A stretch of DNA of 64,000 nt from Todiramphus chloris collaris (GCA_025345505.1 JANVCC010000011.1:11693749-11757748), one strand, 5' to 3'; counted from the stretch's first letter, positions 23,048 through 37,333 are shown. Translations and numbers: made by a program. The notes: generated from the letters alone by a model not told the origin.

Positions 23048-26000
23048 TTGCAGACATCTTTGTAGAAACTTTACTCTCTTAAGCACAAATTTAAATTAAT
23101 ATTCTAGCCATCAAGAGCAAACATGCTGTGGACAAAAAAAACTAGCAAAGCATGCACAAAACCTTTCAAACTACCTGCTCAGTAGATAATGGGTTGAGTA
23201 ATTCTACCTGTAATGTTTTTGAGAATATCACCTCAGCTTAATACAAGCCAGGTCTTACATAAGAATGTATTTAATCATTTAGACTTCTTAAAACATAATT
23301 TCTTCAAGATGAATCTATGAGGAAAGCAGTGCAGACATAGGTATTTTTGCTTTATTTGCTGATGAAAGAGTTTTGGATAAAAGAACTGTCTTATACATAT
23401 GTAGCTACTAAGGGTGCATACTATGGTTGTATGCAAAACATTCATTTTGGAGATATTGTAATCACATACGGGTGAAAAAAAAAAAGGCTGTTTTTACACA
23501 AACACATTTACAAGTCCTAAGATTGGATCATAGTAGTAAGATGCAGAGTTTCACTCAGTTATCATGTGTGTGATTGCAGAATTTTTGCGTCACATTTTGT
23601 TATGGTTTTCACACTGTATTGAAGTAAGAACAAGGTTGCTTTGTTCTTGTAATGAAGAACTGATGTACTTTTTAAGCCTGCTCTGTGTTATAGTCACATA
23701 TATTGAAATAATTAAACTGTAACCTTTTATAATCAAGAACAATGCCTAAGCATGGGATCTAAACTGCTTGCAGGAGTTAAAAATCAATTAATTTCTTAGT
23801 AGTTGCACTATACTGTGTAACCTAGTCAACAGAAAATAAAATAAACCACCAAACTGATCTTTGTGAAATAAACCCAACCTGAACTATTAATTTTACTCCT
23901 TTCTGTCTCAGCTTTAATTGTATTTGATCCTATAATCCACTCTGTAAATTGGAAAAGGAGAGTTTTATTTAATCTTAAGTGATAGTGCAATCACAATAAC
24001 GAAATATCTGCAGTAGTATAAAACTGTCTAACAACATAAACAACACCTAAGTGTATTGTACCTTATTTATTTATTTCAGTGTATATATGTGTATATATAT
24101 GTGAAGTACATCACAAGAATGCTAAATTTGTGATCTGAAAAATCATTAAAGTTGTTATAGAAGTATAACTAAAAAATGCAATGCTGGCTTTGATCTTATG
24201 AGTTATAAAACCTAACCATATTAATTAAGAGATACCTTGCCACACAGTAACTTCCAGGAACTTGCCAGACTTGAACTTAAAACTGTTTAGATTTACTGTT
24301 TGCTCAGTTTTTGCTCAAATGAATTTATCACGAGCGGAAAGAGAGATTCCTATGTGATCATGTGTGCTACAATAAGAAGTTCTCAAACAAAGGTGCACAA
24401 TTCCACTACAGTTAGCAGCTCTGTGAAGTATAACCTTACTGCTCCAGAGGTAGACAAACTTCTAATTTCCAGGCTAAGTGTATTTCTTGTCTTTATACAC
24501 TCATTTCTTTGTAAGCAAAAATAAGATTTTTTTTTGTTTGTTTAAATGTTTTCCTGGATTTAACTTTCCCTTCTTAATATACTTATGCAAAATTCATATC
24601 TCCTTGAAACAACTAAACTGAACTGAAAAAGATGAGTTTTCCTACTTAGGGTCTGCCATTCACTTAAGCATCCTAAGAAATATTTTATCTTTATCTATTA
24701 GTTTCAGTATATTTTTCATGAGCATTGGTGGACAGAATTGTATACTGAATTTTAGCTATTATTCCATAGTTACCTTGTTCAATACCTCCATTAGTTACCT
24801 ATTTTCATTATTTCTTCCTTCATTTCCATGTTTGCAAATAGAAAAACCTTTCTGCTTATGACCTAGGTTCAGAGTTGTCATTTACTAGTTTGCTTTCTCA
24901 CGGAAGCTCAATGATCCACTGAGCTCTATAAGCTTCTGGCCTCCACAGATTATTGTAAAAGTTTTGAAATGTTTAAAGGCACAATCTTGCACATTCCCAT
25001 TGAGTTGCATCCTTTTTCATCTTGTGTAAGTTCTAAAATCAACAGTCTGTCAGTATGGTATCCTGATCTTTCCTTGTATAGTCTTTGACATTCAGTTTCG
25101 TGTCACCAGGAAATGTCCTAGAGATTCACCTATGTTTTACTTTAAGCCTCCCAACATGTCAGAAAACACTGCATGAACAATTTCAACATTGGGATTTCAT
25201 ACGTACTGGGTGTTTTGTTTTATATTAAAGCTTGTTTTGTTGGTGGCTGAGTTTGAAACTTCCTATGGTTATTTTGAAAAGAGTAACAAAACATAACCAA
25301 GAAAGGTATCTAAGAATTATTTTATGGAGTTACTTAGGATTTTCATCCTTATAGTTCGGCTTTCAGAATGGTGGAACAAAGTGTGATAGAATGGAAGGTG
25401 AGGGTACTTTCCTGTCCTGCTGGATAAATCATGTCTTGATATCCCTATATTGTTCCAGTAATATAGAAAGCACACATATGAATATGGAATGGAGGTGACA
25501 AAAGTTATCACTTTACCTCCCCTAAAGGCCAACTATCCAGAGTTTTGTATATTCAGATATCTTTCATACTGTATGACATTATTATGTTCTATGTATCTGC
25601 TCCTTCAATATATTACAGCCTTTATTTATATATACACCTAAGTATGTATGCATAAAGACAAATAGATATTCATATACAGGGGATGATATTCTTACCTCTT
25701 TGAAATTGTTACTAATATGCTTTTACTTAAATGTGGTAATAGTCTCACATTTAGTTTATGTTGCAATTACATTGTGAAACCAGTCACTTCAATAAAGGAT
25801 TGACATTTTCTGTTACTGCAAAATGACTTTTTCAGAGAGACACTTTGTGGAATTACTCAGATTTGTAGGTATTTAGTGAAATGAATAACAAGCATTTTTT
25901 ACCTAGTTGGACTACTCCACACAGTCATTGCATAAAATGCCTGAATGTTTTGAGTATTTCATAAAACCACTCATATTAGGGAAATCTAGTATATTATAAA

Positions 26001-29000
26001 ATGTAGCATGTAGAATGTTCTGCTGCAATTTTGATGGGGAAAGTAGTCTTCCATCAAAAAAGGTACTCTCAGAATCTTCTTACAATTGGGTTATTAGTTA
26101 ACAAATAAAACTGTTGCACAAGAAATCCTTTATCATGTTGATTCTCAGTTCTTTTCAGCTCTATTGGAGTTAGGATGCTTCTTCTTCTAAGGAACTTTAA
26201 TATTTTTTTCTTCCATGGTCATTTCTTTTAGTGTTTCTGTAAAAAAGTTAACTAAAATGTTCAGTCTTTCTGATGGAAATATCATCAGTTTGAAAGAACT
26301 GCAGGTCTCCCTGACACACAGAATCTAACCATGGTTATGTTACTCTGGACACCTCCAACAATATTTCAAGTTTAAAAACATGTTAACGTGAAAGTATGTG
26401 CACATATACCCATACAAGAGGCATGCAATATGTACTCTAACCATATTTTCTTAGGCTTTAGATGTCAATATGGATGCTTCATCAATAATGTTTTACAGTT
26501 CCAAGAAAGGTAAGATATAGTTTATACACTGAGCCATGTCTGGTTACAAAATTCATGTTATAGCCCTCTGGTGTCAGTACTTGGGGAGAATATGTCTTTT
26601 GTAAGCTGAATTTAAAATGGAAAATGAAATATTTAAACTATTTGACTTTATACCACTCCTGAATAATAAAGCAATTTCTATTATGCCAGGAGAATGATTA
26701 TTATCATGTTATACCACTGATGTGATTTCTACATGCTACATAAAACACAAGAATAGAAAACATGGAAGTATGTCAAACTTCTCTGAGCAATATGTGAGTC
26801 TCCACTTATAACATACGTGTTCTACGCATCTTCCTTTATATTATCCATCTTGGGATAGAAGATGAATTATATACAGTGTCTCTGAAAAGGCTTCCTAAAA
26901 GTCATGCAACATTTTTCCATCCCTTTCAAAGTATTTGGCAACTTATTCCACAAATCTTTACATTTAAGATGGCAAGATTGTTTTGCAGCAATATTGGTTC
27001 TTAATAGCAAAGTAAAGTAGCACAAGTAGCTTTTCAACATCTTGCAAAGATCTTTTCTATATAAGAATTGTATGAATGCTCATTTTATGTAACTTGCTTT
27101 GCAAGTATCTTGATTTCATGGAATTTTCCTTCCATGATTTGGCTTACAATGAAAATTAGAACGATTCCAACTGCTTAATGATCCTCTTAACAAGAAAGTT
27201 TAAGGAATGGTGTCCTATGCAAGTTTTATCTTGATACTACCTTTCTCTTTTAGTTAATTTACAACCCATTTTAGATTAGATTTGGGCTTGCATCTCTAGC
27301 TGCATGCATTGCAGGGTAGAGGTCATTGACACCAGAAGATGGAAGTTGGGGTTTTGGCTTTCCAGAAGGGAAATGACATCCACTGTTACTTTTTGAAAAC
27401 CAAGCATAAGTCTGTTAGGTCACTGATGGACATATTATTTTAGGAAAAGACAATGAACTATTCTTATCACAGTACCTTTCCTTCTAAAATGAATGCTCAT
27501 TCACTGAACAGGCTTGTGTTCTCATAGGAACATAAAGTCCCCTTAACTGGACACACTATGCTGCATTTTTGGCATCTTGTTAATTTTATTTTTGTAAAAT
27601 GTACATTTCTTTATAATATTCCATACCAGTATTTATATATACTCTATAGTTCTTTCACATTTCTGTTGCTTTGCAATCTACCCAATTGAATTGAATGAAC
27701 TTATGTTGTAGGGAGTAATAGTGTAAAAGGTTGCTTATTATCATAGTTTGTAAACAAATAGAATGCTATTTTCTGTTAGGTTTATAACTGAATCTATCAT
27801 ATACTACTAGCAGCTACTCAGAATTCAGAACTATAATAGAAAGTGACCATAAAATTCCTCCCCAAACTCTATCTAATAAGTTAGTTTTCTTATTTCATTA
27901 TACTTGCACCAATAACATCATAAAATTGCCATTAAAAACATGCTTTTGACCCTAGGAAGTATGCTTAGAGAAACTTCTTAAGACTGGAAGCAGGGATTTT
28001 GAATACCAAATCTTTTTGCAGGGTATATATTTGTTCATTTGTTTATTTTTTGCATACTTTAAGCGTAACATATACAGAGGAGGAAAATGAGGTCCCCTCA
28101 CCTTGTGGAGACCTTGAGAAAGGGAAAAGGAAATAAATACATTTGACTTTTTAAAAAGTTTGTCTTTTGTACAGTTTCTCAATCTCTTTTCCTGTAAACA
28201 GAACAGCTTCAGTAGACATGTGTTTTTTGTTTTTTCAGATTTAAAAATTACTTTTAGAAATTAATTTTAAGAGTAAAATGTTTGTTTCCCATATCTACGA
28301 GGGAAGAAATCACAGATGATGTGCACACAACCCTATTTTACAGCAGCACTGTAACTTTTCTTATTTTAATTGAAATTCTTTAGGGTTTGATTCTAGTCCT
28401 GGAATGAATCCCAGTACTGAATACACGTCACTTTATTTTGAAGAGTAGGTATGTCTTGCAAGTCTTATTTCATTTAATTAAATGAGTAAGGAAAATCTTG
28501 ACTCTTATTAATGCAATTGGATGAGTTGATCTCTGACATCCATCTTTGTCCTGGTTATTTTAGCTAGGCAATTTACTCTAAATTGGACAATTTTACAATA
28601 AAACAAATCACAACAACAACAAAAAAAATTAGACAAATGTTATGGATTTATATGGAAAAGTACTGTGAAGAGCAAAAGGTTAATGAGGATTTGGTTTGGT
28701 TTCAATTAATGTTGCAAAGCCTGAAAATGGGTCAGAACCTTGCTGAAAATGTACTCTGTCTTTTCTGGTGGGATTTATGTGAGCAAATAAAGACCTTTAG
28801 CAAAGATCCCACAAACTGATTTTAAAAAACATGCTTACTGCTCTCTTCAAAAATACAAAGATGACTATTGCTGATGTAGTCTTCCTCAAATTGCCTATCC
28901 CAAGCCAGATGAGATAAATCCCACACTTAGCATCTGCAGTGTAAATGAACAACACTCCATATTGAACATATGCCTAAAGTCTGAAAAAAACACAGGTCTT

Positions 29001-30218
29001 TAAAATGTGGTTTACCATATTTAAATAGGTGGTTTATGATGGTATCTCACATTTCACAAAAGCAAAGCTGTTTCACTGAACTGGTAACAGTCTGCTAAAC
29101 TGTTCATAAAGTCACCAGGAAATAGATACTTTCTCTTAGAATAAGTCACTTGCAAGGGTTGTGTTTTAGAGGGGTAACAGGGATAAGCAGTACTTTATAT
29201 AGTCTGGTGGGGTTTATAATATAAAGAGATGAAGCAAGAGATTTTTTCTAAAATACTTTTAGAGTCTACAGAAATTCCCTTGACATATATATTGATCTTA
29301 TACACCCATGAATTTCTTGAGCTGCTTCTATCACAATGTTAGTTTATTGTTTTTGAGAACTGTTTGATGGCTCACCTAACATCAGACCTGCTGTCTCTTA
29401 AGAATATAAAAGAAGGTGATTATTAATTGCTTACAGCTGTGCCATCCTCTATTACTACACTGCGGAAATTGGTTCCCTGTTTTCATTTCTGTTTGAGTAT
29501 AGATAGCTACTTATCAGAATATTTTCAAAAGTGTGCAATTAAAAAAGTCTGTAGACATAGAACAATTAATACATGTTATGATGTATATTGAACTATGAAT
29601 TTTAGTGAATAAGAATATATTTTTGTCTATTCCCCAAAGTTGAAATTACATCCTAAGGTATGGTTCATAGCAGCAAATACATGTGTTTTCTGAAGGACTA
29701 GTAAAAAACCCCTACTTTTTTCATCTAGAGGATAGTTCCATAAAGGTCCAGTGACCACCAAAAGAGGGTATTTTCAGTCTGCTGATCTCCCTAAGTTTGA
29801 GCTCTCTCTGATTTTACTACTTAAAAGGTATAAGTATCCCATATAGAGTAAAGTTAATCTTGGTCTTTGGTGAAATTATTCTACTAAATAAATAGGTTAT
29901 GGCATAAGGTACAAGTAGCATGTGACAGGTTGTATGCATCCCACTCTTCCCCTACCCCCTGAATAGAAGACTGTATACAGCTACCAGCAGAGAATGATCC
30001 TTGATATACACTAGCACTCCAACAGCACCTGGGTGTTGGTTTGGAAATCTATATGGATGACCACATGCCAATGTTTGGGTCTGTATGTGCTCTATCCTCA
30101 TTTGGGTTGCTAGCACAGATGTAAGTAAAAATGTTCTGATCATTTTTCCTAGTTTGTATTGAGTGCTGTAGAAAAAAGATGAGACGGTGCCTTCAAGGGA
30201 CACAAATTAGAGAGGCTA
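23048..30218. other. Unique AT-rich DNA, no gene seen (7 kb)
   Basis: Seven kilobases of AT-rich DNA without a recognisable gene, RNA or transposon. Alternating TATA/GTAT runs lie near 24,080-24,105 and 25,615-25,645. Open frames are all under 90 codons. I could not detect ancient, highly decayed repeats by eye. Confidence 0.55.
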
Positions 30219-30507
30219 TGTGCCGTGGAGCTGGTGTAGCTGCTTCAGCGCTGTGATCTCCATCAAGGATGGAATGTGCTGAGGCATGCTATGTCAAGGG
30301 TAGACATTGCTGATGTACCCTGGCTGGGATGGATGGACCAGCACAACGGCATGCGCAAGCCTGCCTGCATCCTGGTTTACATACCACTAGAAAAGTCATA
30401 GAAATACATTAAAATTTTCTCAATGTGTCTCTAGTCCTTGTGCTGCTCAGAAAAATAAACTGTGCTTATGGCTGGGTGTTTTCCCATTACCCGGCGTCAC
30501 CATTACA
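30219..30507 (+). mobile_element. Possible decayed LTR (unclassified)
   Basis: This is a locally GC-richer block that keeps several CpGs (30,249; 30,346; 30,352; 30,492). It contains AATAAA at 30,454-30,459 followed about 50 bp later by a CA-ended segment 'cccggcgtcaccattaca'. The order GC-rich body, AATAAA, short tail looks like U3-R-U5 of an LTR in plus orientation, with TG at 30,219 as a possible start. I could not find matching target-site duplications, and the left limit is a guess. It might instead be a fragment of another repeat or an old regulatory region. Confidence 0.35.
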
Positions 30508-32888
30508 TGTTCATTTTGTACTGTGTTTAGTCTTCAGTGCGTGTAGGCATATACTACAATATCTATGATCTCTCTTGGTCAGATGACATTTCAATCATAC
30601 TTCTTCAAAGCACAATTACATTTTTACTAATTAGTAATTCACACACAATATCAGTTTTAAATCCACAACTTCTATGAATATGCCTTCTAATAAACATGAT
30701 CAGCAAATTATTAAAGGAAAATGAACAAAAACATGGTATCAATTTTATTGCATTAATGCACAATAATCCAACTACCAAAATAATTCTGTGTTTTGTATGT
30801 GTATTATGTATTCACATGCATTGCAGTCACAGACACAGAGAAAATTATACATACTGCATTTTTGCCAAATGCTCCTTTCCAATATGAAACATATTAGTAT
30901 TTCTAGTACTCTCTTAACCCTGAGTATTTACTTTCTATTCTGAAGGAACAGATAACAAGCTTTTCAGTTACCTATTTTGTACAAATGTTCTCTTCTGTCT
31001 GATGATGAAGACAGAAAACATGACAATTCAAATTCTTGGGGGTTCCCACTAATGTTGCTTAAACCTGATTTTCCTGAAAGCAGAAGTAGCCCTAGTCCTA
31101 GTGTTTGTCTTATTTATATTTATTCTGAGCTACCACTATAGCTCTCAGTTAAGAGATTTTAAATTACTAGTTTAACCAGGTTATTCTGACTACACATTTT
31201 TGAGGGTTTAGCAGTGTGATGAAACTTGTAAATTTTATCTCAGTAGAACAAGAAGTACTAGCTTTTTTTCCTATATGCCTGTTGAATGGAGTTTAGTCCT
31301 CTTGTCATTGCATTTTAAACAATTTTATTTTGTCATCAGTTAAAACGTTCTTAATTTCATTCTATTTTAGCACCACATTCAAACTGTTAATATAAAGGAG
31401 TCACTCATGCTCTTTTTCTCTGTAGCAAGCTCTACTAGCTAAATTAACCTGTGACAAAACCCACTCTAATTTAAGATAATCAAACAATTAACAAATAAAC
31501 AAAGTTACTCACACCCAGGTTCTTGAGAAAATATTTTGCAAATATTGATAGCATAGTTTCCCATTAGAGCTTGGAAATGCATTTCATGTATTGGGCTATT
31601 TATCCTGATTTTTGTCTTTAGCCTCATGTATTTTCTTGTCCAGATGATTAAGGGGGTAAGACCAAGAATCTCAAGTGAAAGTCAAGTTTTTCATTAGATA
31701 TATTCTAGTCTCAATTTTTCTTGTATTTTGTCTGTCAAATTTCCATGAGTGACTGCAAATTTAATGAAGTGACATCATCTGAAGTTTTCTCTCACAATAG
31801 TTATTAATAACCATTACTCTAACTGCATGCCCAATAGATAAAAAATAAATAAAATTAATGTTGCATCCAGCCTATTCACAAACCACCAAGATTTTCACAT
31901 AGAATCTGTGTCTTCATCATATGCATAATTTGCCTTATGCAACCAACCGAGACATGAAAAATTCAAGATCCTGACATCCCTGATCTGACTGTACCAAGGT
32001 TCCTCAGAGTAAAATATATCTTTCCCTTCAGATGGTCTGTCTAAAGGCTGTTAATTCAAATTCCACAGCTGACATAGTGTTCAGTGTAGAGAATGAAGTT
32101 CCATTGCTAACAATTTAAAAAGACAGCAAAGATATTGGAAAGTCACTATAATATTGATCCTATGAAAATTTCCACTAAAATTCACAGGTAACAGTTTTAT
32201 GCCACATATGAAATTTCCTCCTAATGTGCTATCATAGTCCTGTGTATAGTGACGTGTCATAACTTAAAGAGGAAGGAACAATTAATGAATTACTGCAAAA
32301 AGGTTTTTAAGCAATAAGTAAAGTCATAGATGGGAGAAATAACTGCTACAGGCAACTAGCCAACTGTTGCACTGACAAAGAATACACCACTTCCCTCAAG
32401 CACAGAAACTGGTGAGAACTTTTCCTCTGATTACTTCTTTTACAGAGATTCCTTCCATTTGTAAGACAATTGAAGAAAACAAAGAAGTGGAGTTTTCTAT
32501 CATCCATGTTTCCTCTAACCCTGTGCTACACCCGTGTAGCTCTGGGACTTGTGCTCAAATATAGATACCCCTACTGTCTGTGTATAGCCTACTGCTGTAC
32601 TGAGTTCTCTGTTACGGATAATCTAAAAAGGGTTTGGCACACCTCTGACTGCTTTCTAGTCTTCATCCTTGTGCAAGTGGAATACCACAATTTTTCCCTC
32701 CTTATGTCTTGAATGATAATCTAGATACCCTCCCAGAAACTCAACACATATCTGCACATCAGTCCAGTAAGATTTTTAATTGGACAATGTTAAAAGCAGA
32801 GACCTGAAATCTTCTTCAGAACCCAGTGTTAGAAATGCAGTAAGACATTAGGTCCACCTCTCACTGCATCTATATATGTGCACAAGCA
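30508..32888. other. Unique AT-rich DNA, no gene seen
   Basis: I recognise no gene or transposon. The frame at 32,470-32,712 (80 codons) has no identifiable domain. Confidence 0.55.
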
Positions 32889-32974
32889 GACTTTGTCTTA
32901 CTAAAGTCAAGTCTTACACAAGTAAGAAAGACATATGTAAGTCTTACACAAGTAAGACTTTGTCTTACTAAAGT
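32889..32974. repeat. Local nested duplication with a 9-bp hairpin
   Basis: Two sequence blocks appear twice in the order A-B-B-A. A is gactttgtcttactaaagt (32,889-32,907 and 32,956-32,974); B is aagtcttacacaagtaag (32,909-32,926 and 32,939-32,956). All copies are exact and in the same direction. At the second B/A junction, aagtcttac and gtaagactt (32,939-32,960) form a perfect 9-bp stem with a 4-nt loop. The exact copies imply a recent local rearrangement. It sits about 45 bp before a CR1 element. Confidence 0.85.
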
Positions 32975-33018
32975 ATGCCACATCAGAAAGCTTGAGAAGG
33001 TCTTAAGGTTTTAGATGA

Positions 33019-34186
33019 TTTCTAGGAGGCTATGTTTCAAGGCCTTTGACATGGTGCGCCACAACATCCTTCTCTCTAAAATGGAGACATATGGATTTGA
33101 TGGGTGGACTATTTGATGGATAAAGAAAGGGATAAGGAAAGGGATAGATGTTTGCATTCAGAGAGTAGTGGTCAACAGTTCAATGTCCAGATGGTGATCA
33201 GTGATGAATTGTGCCCCTCAGGAGTCCATATTGGGACCAATACTGTTTAATATCTTTATCAGTGTCATAGACAGTGGAAGCGGGTGTACCCCTAGCAAAC
33301 TTGCATATTACACCAATCTCAGTGTTGCGATTGACATTCCTGAGGAATGGGATGCCATTTAGACAGACCTGGACAAGCTTGAGAAGTGGGTCCATGTGAA
33401 CCTCATCAAGTTCAACAAGGCCAAGTGTAAAATCCTGCATAGGGTTCAAGACAATCCCTGGTATCAATACAGGCTGGAGGATGAAGTGTTTGAGAACAGC
33501 CCTGGAAGAAGGACTTGAGGGTATTAGTGGATGAAAAACTGTATGAGCCAGAAATGTGTCCTTACAACCCAGAAAACCAACTGTATCCTGGGCTGCATTA
33601 AAAGAAGCATGGCCAGCATGATGAGGGAGGTTATTCTGACCCTCTACTCCACTCTGATAAGACCTCATTTGGAGACCTCCTTGCTCTGGAGTCCTCAGCA
33701 CAAGAAAAAGACATGAACTTATTGGAGCATGTCCAGAGAAGGGCCACAAAGATGATCAGATGGCTAGAGCACCTCTCCTGTGATGACAGGCCAAGAAAGT
33801 TGGAGTTGTTCAGACTGGAGAAGGAAAGGCTGTGGGGACACATTACAGCCTTTCAATACTTGAAGGGGGCTTATAGGAAAGACAGGGGCAGACATTTTAA
33901 TAGGGCCTGTTGCAATAGGAGAATGGGCAATGGTTTTAAGCTAAAAGAGGGTAGAATCAGACTAGATAAAAGGAATAAATTTTTTACAATGAGGGTGGTG
34001 AAACTCTGAAACAGGTTGCCCAGAGAGGTGGTAGATGCTGCATTCCTGGAAGTGTTCAGTCAGGTTGGATGGGACTCTGAGCAACCTGATCTAGTTGAAG
34101 ATGTCTCTACTCACTGCAGAGGGGTTGGAACTAGATGTCGTTTAAAGGTCTCTTCCAACTCAATCTATTCTGTGATTCTATGATCT
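33019..34186 (+). mobile_element. CR1 LINE 3' half with dead reverse transcriptase
   Basis: This is a plus-strand, 5'-truncated CR1 of about 1.17 kb. It enters within the reverse-transcriptase domain ('AFDMVRHNILLSK', near 33,040), passes 'ESILGPILFNIF' (33,218-33,255), the catalytic box, 'LDKLEKW' (33,370-33,390), 'ILGCIKRSMAS' (33,585-33,618) and the C-terminal 'LLEHVQRRATKMIR' (33,716-33,757). It ends with the CR1 3' untranslated region and the ATTCTGTGATTCTATGAT tail (34,168-34,186). The reading frame is broken by several stops and frameshifts. At the active site the usual Ala-Asp-Asp reads Ala-Tyr-Tyr (33,303-33,311), so the copy could not polymerise. The 98-codon open frame at 33,713-34,009 is simply the best-preserved piece of ORF2. 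It belongs to the CR1 group whose 3' end reads 'gcaacctgatctagttga'. Confidence 0.95.
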
Positions 34187-35410
34187 ATGAAGTCACTTAA
34201 AAGTGAAGTTCTTTTCATATGTTCATTTTCAAAAGTGTGAAAAACAGACATGTGGCTTGGAAGTACCTAATTTGCAGATAAATAACAGCATTACTTTTGT
34301 CTCTGTTGTAAAGATATGTATCAAAAGCCATTAATATGCCTTTCTGTTATTTCCTGAAGTAGCTTTGCCATTGGAATCCATCAACATATACCTATAGCAT
34401 GCATTTCAATAAGCCTGTCTTGCTATGCAGCAACAGTTTTAACAAGGAGAGCACAGGCAATACTCAAATTATTCCAATTATTTCAGGTCTGCATACCTGT
34501 GTTTTGTCTTATCCCTTCCCAACCACAGTGATGCTGAAAAATATAGGACTGGATAAAATGCTACTGGAAAAAATTCAATTTAATTAACAGTCTCTAACTA
34601 TGAGATGAGACGAAGTACAACTCATATTTCAGATTCTGACTTAAATCTTTTTGTATCAGTGGCTATTAAATTATTTGGAGAAAACAACTCAAATGTTTTC
34701 TCATTTCTTTGGGTTTTAGCTCATAGTATATGCTATACTTATTTTTTACTCCAGATTGTAAAGCCATAGTGATGACTCTGGAAGATTTCTTCATCCTTGT
34801 CAGTACTATAAGGCAATTTCACACTTTCCTGACTCTGAAAGAGATGTAATACTTGGAGGTGTTAATTGACCAAATCATAAGTAAGGAGAGAAAAAAGATA
34901 CCATGAAGTATAATTCTGTTCATGAGTTTGACTTAGAAATGTAGGAATGGTCATTATACAACAGATATTCAGAGAGAACAAAACTTAAGCTCTTTTCCAT
35001 TTCAATAAACTACTTTAAATTCTCAAATTAACTGCTTAGATTAAGCAATAAATATACCACCATTCTGTTGAAGATTACACATTAACCAGGAAAGCTGATT
35101 GGGCCATTTGCAAATTAGGCCAATGGCAAATTGGACACTAACCTTAGTCTGAAGCTAAGCCTTTCTTCTCCCATCCAAATGCTTGGTTAAGGAAAGTCAG
35201 GCATGGCTGTGAATACTGAAATAGAAGGTTTTAAAAATTTTTTTTCGGTGTCAGGAAAGAGATACACTTAATTTGCCTGTAAAAATCCCAGTCCTCTTAA
35301 CGGATTTGCCAGACATTGGCTTCCATCTTTGTTACTGATGCTGACAGAAGTTTAAGATGCCCAACCTTAGATAATATATGCTAGTTCACAGAAGCAAGAC
35401 CTTTTAAAAT

Positions 35411-35444
35411 TAAAATAAAATAAAATAAAATAAAAAAAAGATAA
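35411..35444. repeat. (TAAAA)6 microsatellite
   Basis: Six exact TAAAA units at 35,411-35,440 followed by four A's. Simple sequence without an attached retroelement body that I can see. Confidence 0.9.
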
Positions 35445-37333
35445 GAGAATTTACCATCTCAGATACAAAAGAAGCTGCAAAAATAAAAGGTCAAAATCTT
35501 ATCTGTTGTCACCTGATGGTCAGGCCAGAATTATTCTTAACTCTACTTTCTGGGATTATTAGTCCAGATAATTCTTTGACTAACTTTTACATTTGTAAAA
35601 CTCAGAAAGAGGCAGGTAAATCTGCCTATCCTGTTAGTAGAGACAAACTGTTAAAATTATTGATGGATTGGCTTCATTTCACAATAACAAATTGTTTTAA
35701 TTGTTCAAGGGAATGGGTAAAAAATGTTTCTTAATCATGACTTACTTTCTTTCCAGGGTGCCAGAATATCCCCTTAAGAGACAGATGAAATGAATCCCTT
35801 CCAGTGAAGCGTGTGTGCATCTCAGAAGACAAGGGAATGGGGCATCAAAAGTGACACTTTGTTTAAATAAGCAGTTTGGGACTATTCTTGTTGAATATTA
35901 TAGGTCTTTTTCTTGTCACTACTGTAAAATAGAAAAATGTTTATTTTTCATTCTGTTTAAAAGCAAACATAAATCATAATTCTTGTCCTTTACACAATAA
36001 TCTTCACCTTTCTTGCTTGGTGAAGATAATAAAAGTGAAGACAACAACAGTGACGTTAATATCCTCTTAGCCAGAAAACTGGAAATTATTCTTCAGTTTA
36101 CATGTAGCATCAGAACTTTAAGTGCATGAAGATGGGAAGTAAGAAGCAAACAGCCAAAATCCTGATTCTTCTCTTAATACATGTGTTTGCATACTTAAGT
36201 CTTCTGATTCTTGCTGAATTGTCAGGAACTATACATAGGTCAGCAAATACCTCAGCATGAGTGGTTTTGGTAACAACAATGCTACCAGAAAACAAGACCC
36301 TTTTATACTGTTTTATGGGTGATCCACAGTATGTTTCTTTTTACAAATATCTAAAACTACCTAAGCTTTGGATCAAAAAAAGAGAAAGTGGAACAATTAA
36401 AATCACAGAGCTAAACTTGGATAAAATTTGCTTTTTACCTTTAGCTCCTGAGCTGAATCACAGTGATTTTCATTCTTCCTTGCCCTCCCTCCCAAAAGTG
36501 TAAAATAATACTTCAAAACTTAAAAATGGGTGTCCCATAACTTTAAATGACACTTAATACAACCTCCTCTTGTCATAACAAACCAGGTTTATACTCCAGT
36601 GGGGGCTATGTAGTAATTTTGGACTAGAACAGTGGAATTAGGATGGATTGTTTTTAACTTTGGTTCCAACTCTTTGAGTTTCATTTTGACTCGCTTGATT
36701 AAATTGATGTAAAAATTAAAAGCAAAACTTGGCTGAAGCAACTGTGTTTAAGGGAAAACTAGCCAAGGAAGCTGATAAAACTCTTTTACAGGCCATGTTA
36801 AAGGCATAAAGGGCTCAAGTTTAGGCATATTCAGACACAACTTATGTTCATTTTAAGGAAAAAAGGTGGGAGATGAAGTCATGTATCATATATTAAGACT
36901 GACTTGGAAAGTTTCTAAAATTTTTGATTTAGTTGGAGGTAGGGGAGCAGTTATGTACCTCATCCTTTTCTTTCTGGGAAGTCCTACCCACAAAAATACA
37001 TTTAATATAATAGGATCTTTGACACCTCGACACATCCAGTGGTAGTATGGGAGATGCACAAGGTGAAAGGGTGTAAAAAAACCCGAAGAATATATGTATG
37101 GAAAAGAAATAGAATTAGAGTAAACTGGGTAATGAACGAAGAAAAGGTAACACTGAGAGAGGAATATAAGCTTAGGCAGTATGAATTCTTTTATCTCCAC
37201 TGTTTATATTGTGTGAAGCTCACTTCATACCTAAACATACTTAATTTGGGGCAGAAAAGTTCTAATTCAGAGTTTATGACAAAAATGATCATTTAAAGTG
37301 GTGAAGTAATGATTCTTCATCCGATCTCTTTTA

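Noticed and set aside
33198-33749. 183-codon minus-strand open frame, the longest in the window
   Set aside because: It lies entirely antisense within the plus-strand CR1, whose sense translation shows reverse-transcriptase motifs. The frame is a by-product.
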